Origin: Pseudoxanthomonas winnipegensis
Lineage (GTDB): Bacteria; Pseudomonadota; Gammaproteobacteria; Xanthomonadales; Xanthomonadaceae
DNA: 64,000 bases
NCBI RefSeq assembly: GCF_004283755.1
Contig: NZ_SHMH01000004.1
Coordinates: forward strand, 124,001-188,000
Direction: 5' to 3'
A program made the translations under genes and the position numbers. This document shows, piece by piece, positions 62,086 to 64,000 of this stretch; within the stretch, counting starts at the first letter, position 1; every line of letters begins with the position of its first letter. Below the pieces are notes generated by a model. It was not told where the DNA came from. It saw only the letters and a list, made by a program, of their open reading frames with translations, and did not search any database.

Positions 62086-62916
62086 ATGCCGTCATCTCCT
62101 TCTTCGACGCCGCGCTGGCCCTGGGTCATCGTCGTGGTCCTGGTCGCCGCCGCCGGCTGGTGGCTGTTCGGCCAGCGCGAGGCGCCGCAGTCAGCCCCTG
62201 ACACCGACGCGGCGACCGCAGCGCAGCCGCAAGGCTCGGCCGCCTCGACGCCGCCCGCCGGATCCCAGCCCCAGGCCGCCCCGGCCATCCAGCATCCGGT
62301 GCCCGGCGATGCGGCCGATGCCGCACTGCCGGCGCTGGCCGCCAGCGACGACGCGGCCTGGCAGGCCTTGTCCGGCGCGTTCGGCAACGACGCAGCACTC
62401 GGCATCGTGCTGCGCGAGCATCTGATCCAGCGCCTGGTGGTGATGATCGACAACCTCACCCAGCCCAGCCTCACGCGCAATGCGTTGGCGGTGAAGCCGG
62501 TGGAAGGCACGCTGCAGGTCAGGGAAGGCGAGACGGCGATGGAGATCGATCCGGCCAATGCGCAGCGCTATGCGCCGTATGTCGCGGCCTTCACCCATGC
62601 CGACCCCGCCACGCTGGTGCAGGCGTATCGGCGCTTCTATCCGCTGTTCCAGCAGGCCTACCTGGAATTGGGCAAACCCAATGCCTACTTCAACGACCGC
62701 CTGGTGGAGGTGATCGACCATCTGCTGCAGGCGCCGGATCCCAGCGGGCCGCTGAGCGTCGAACCCGACGGCAAGGGCCGCCTGCGCTTCACCGATCCGG
62801 CGCTGGAGCGCCTGTCGGTGGGGCAGAAGGCGCTGGTGCGTCTGGGCCCGCAGCAGGAGCCCGCGGTGAAGCAACAGCTGCGCGCCATCCGCACCGCGCT
62901 GACGCGCATGGACTAG
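62086..62916 (+). CDS. DUF3014 protein, inner-membrane anchored
   Basis: 276 residues. One N-terminal transmembrane helix (WPWVIVVVLVAAAGWWLFG) is followed by a Pro/Ala/Gln-rich linker of about 50 residues and then the DUF3014 domain (REHLIQRLVVMIDNLTQPSL, YRRFYPLFQQAYLELG, YFNDRLVEVIDHLLQAP). Function unknown. The domain would lie in the periplasm. No link to its neighbours is evident. Confidence 0.86.
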   Translation: MPSSPSSTPRWPWVIVVVLVAAAGWWLFGQREAPQSAPDTDAATAAQPQGSAASTPPAGSQPQAAPAIQHPVPGDAADAALPALAASDDAAWQALSGAFGNDAALGIVLREHLIQRLVVMIDNLTQPSLTRNALAVKPVEGTLQVREGETAMEIDPANAQRYAPYVAAFTHADPATLVQAYRRFYPLFQQAYLELGKPNAYFNDRLVEVIDHLLQAPDPSGPLSVEPDGKGRLRFTDPALERLSVGQKALVRLGPQQEPAVKQQLRAIRTALTRMD

Positions 62917-62945
62917 GCCTGCCCGAAAACGAAGGGCAGGGCGTC

Positions 62946-63653
62946 TCAGGCCGCGTCCAGCTCCGGGTAGTGGCGGAAGATGCCGTTGGTGTTGAACGGC
63001 AGCCGCCGCTCCGAGGCGAGATAGGCCGCGATGCGCGGGCGCTGCGCCACGCGCTCCTGCAGGCCGTGCAGCAGCGGCAGCTCCGGCGCCAGCGCGGCCA
63101 TGCGCCGCGGGAACATGTACTGCAGCCCGCTCATCAGCTGGAACAGCGACAGGTCGACGTAGGAATGCTGGCGCAGCGCATGCCGGCCATCGGCCTGCGC
63201 GAGCACCTGTTCGAAGTAGCCCAGGAACTTGGGCAGGCGCTGCGCGCGCAGGTCCGCGGCGCGCCGCTGCGCCTCGGCCTGCTGGTCCTGGTAGTACAGC
63301 GAGGAGGCGATGGGGTGGTGGGTGTCGTGCACCTCGGCGACCAGGTCGGCGATGGTCAGCTGCAGCTGCAGGGCCTGCAGGCGGCGCGACTCGGCCTCGG
63401 GCACCAGCTCCAGCGTCGGGCCCAGGTAATGCAGGATCGCGCTCACCTGGGCCAGCACCAGACGCCCGGCCTTGAGGAAGGGCGGCGCGAACGGCCGCGC
63501 GCCATCCTGCTGGCCGGACAGGAACGGCTCCATCGCCGCATCGCCCTGCTCGCGGACCACGTCGGTGTAGTCGGCGCCGGCATCTTCCAGCGCCAGCCGC
63601 ACGAACTCGCCGCGCCCCTGAATGCCGCTCCAGTAGTACAGCTCGTAATGCAT
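62946..63653 (-). CDS. Glutathione S-transferase family protein
   Basis: 235 residues. The thioredoxin-like N-terminal domain has the tyrosine-containing opening MHYELYYWSGIQGRGEFVRL and FAPPFLKAGRLVLAQVSAILHYLG with the cis-Pro and Ser for glutathione binding. An all-helical C-terminal domain follows. Substrate unknown. It converges on DUF3014 and lies about 177 bases downstream of the partial F5/8-type-C gene; the gap between holds nothing recognised. Confidence 0.88.
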   Translation of the reverse strand: MHYELYYWSGIQGRGEFVRLALEDAGADYTDVVREQGDAAMEPFLSGQQDGARPFAPPFLKAGRLVLAQVSAILHYLGPTLELVPEAESRRLQALQLQLTIADLVAEVHDTHHPIASSLYYQDQQAEAQRRAADLRAQRLPKFLGYFEQVLAQADGRHALRQHSYVDLSLFQLMSGLQYMFPRRMAALAPELPLLHGLQERVAQRPRIAAYLASERRLPFNTNGIFRHYPELDAA

Positions 63654-63829
63654 CGCGCGCTCCGCGTCCGGGGGAGCGCGTCAGGTTAGTCGAGCCGTGG
63701 CGAGGGAGGCGTGATGCGCGCCCGGTGCGGTTCGCACCATTGCCCAACTGTCGCGGATCGTCGGCGTGCGCCCCTGAGTCCCGCACACCAGCGCCCGGCC
63801 AGTCGCCAGGCGCCGGCGTCGCCGCTGTC

Positions 63830-64000
63830 TCAGTAGACCTCCAGCTCGTAGATGCGCGTGGCCGGGTCGCCGTTCTGCGTCGGCGTGTTGATCTTGAGCT
63901 GCACGTAGCGCGCCGTGACCGGATTGATGTCGTGCGTGCTGACGTTGGCGGTGTTGCTGCTGGCGCTGGCCACGGTGGACCAGGTGCTGGCGTCGGAGGA
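63830..64000 (-). CDS. C-terminal end of a protein with an F5/8 type C (discoidin) domain, partial
   Basis: The 56 visible codons read TWSTVASASSNTANVSTHDI, then NPVTARYVQLKINTPTQNGD and PATRIYELEVY with stop. The VTARYVQLKINTPT and YELEVY strands are typical of the carbohydrate-binding F5/8 type C domain found at the ends of secreted glycosidases. The rest lies beyond the window, so the catalytic part, if any, cannot be seen. Confidence 0.85.
   Translation of the reverse strand, partial: SSDASTWSTVASASSNTANVSTHDINPVTARYVQLKINTPTQNGDPATRIYELEVY

Overview
The window is a stretch of high-GC bacterial chromosome (roughly 70% GC by eye), densely coding on both strands. It is almost certainly from the Xanthomonadaceae (Gammaproteobacteria). 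The reasons are the combination yggS/pilT/pilU/proC, an aroK-aroB-hemE neighbourhood, many TonB-dependent receptors, short GTAG-type hairpin repeats between genes, and the SoxR and Tag protein types. The genus cannot be fixed from sequence alone; Pseudoxanthomonas, Stenotrophomonas or a close relative is my inference.

Layout. 1-10.2 kb: hemE (cut by the window edge), small accessory genes (GNAT, WGR, an FtrA/GlxA-type regulator), a cysteine hydrolase-cupin fusion, aroK-aroB, a D-glycerate 3-kinase-like gene, pdxH, an AAC(6')-like acetyltransferase overlapping a BtuF-like gene, and a SoxR/MFS pair with a clear SoxR box. 10.2-15.3 kb: DUF4426 lipoprotein, proC, a duplicated yggS tail embedded in repeats, yggS, pilT and pilU. 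15.4-29.2 kb: two membrane proteins, a repeat-rich gap, tag-recQ, dps, hrpA, a ClC-family transporter and relA. 29.6-34.2 kb: a TPR-like membrane protein plus EcsC protein, then a two-domain glycosyltransferase. 34.3-45.6 kb: mrcB with a TPR lipoprotein, a YoaA/DinG helicase, nadE, a PhzF-like protein, bamD, and the overlapping rluD-pgeF-DCC cluster. 45.6-52.4 kb: two TonB-dependent receptors flanking a DUF3574 lipoprotein and a GNAT. 53-64 kb: a poxB-like TPP enzyme, an NCS2-type permease, an exported alpha/beta hydrolase, a cytochrome c/[2Fe-2S]/molybdopterin periplasmic oxidoreductase operon, DUF3014, a glutathione S-transferase, and the end of an F5/8-type-C protein.

How genes work together. 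Clear functional units are shikimate synthesis (aroK-aroB), pilus retraction (pilT-pilU), peptidoglycan synthesis (mrcB with a coupled lipoprotein), outer-membrane assembly (bamD, divergent from rluD), redox-stress efflux (SoxR-MFS), and a three-subunit periplasmic molybdenum hydroxylase that passes electrons to a triheme cytochrome c.

No complete insertion sequence, prophage, CRISPR array, rRNA or tRNA was seen. I found no clearly new defence or biosynthetic system. The most unusual content is the repeat biology: an intergenic repeat sitting in frame inside hrpA, a tandem duplication that carries the 3' end of yggS, paired GC-rich blocks with a G-quadruplex-like tract, a 43-bp tandem repeat, and a perfect 17-bp inverted repeat upstream of poxB.
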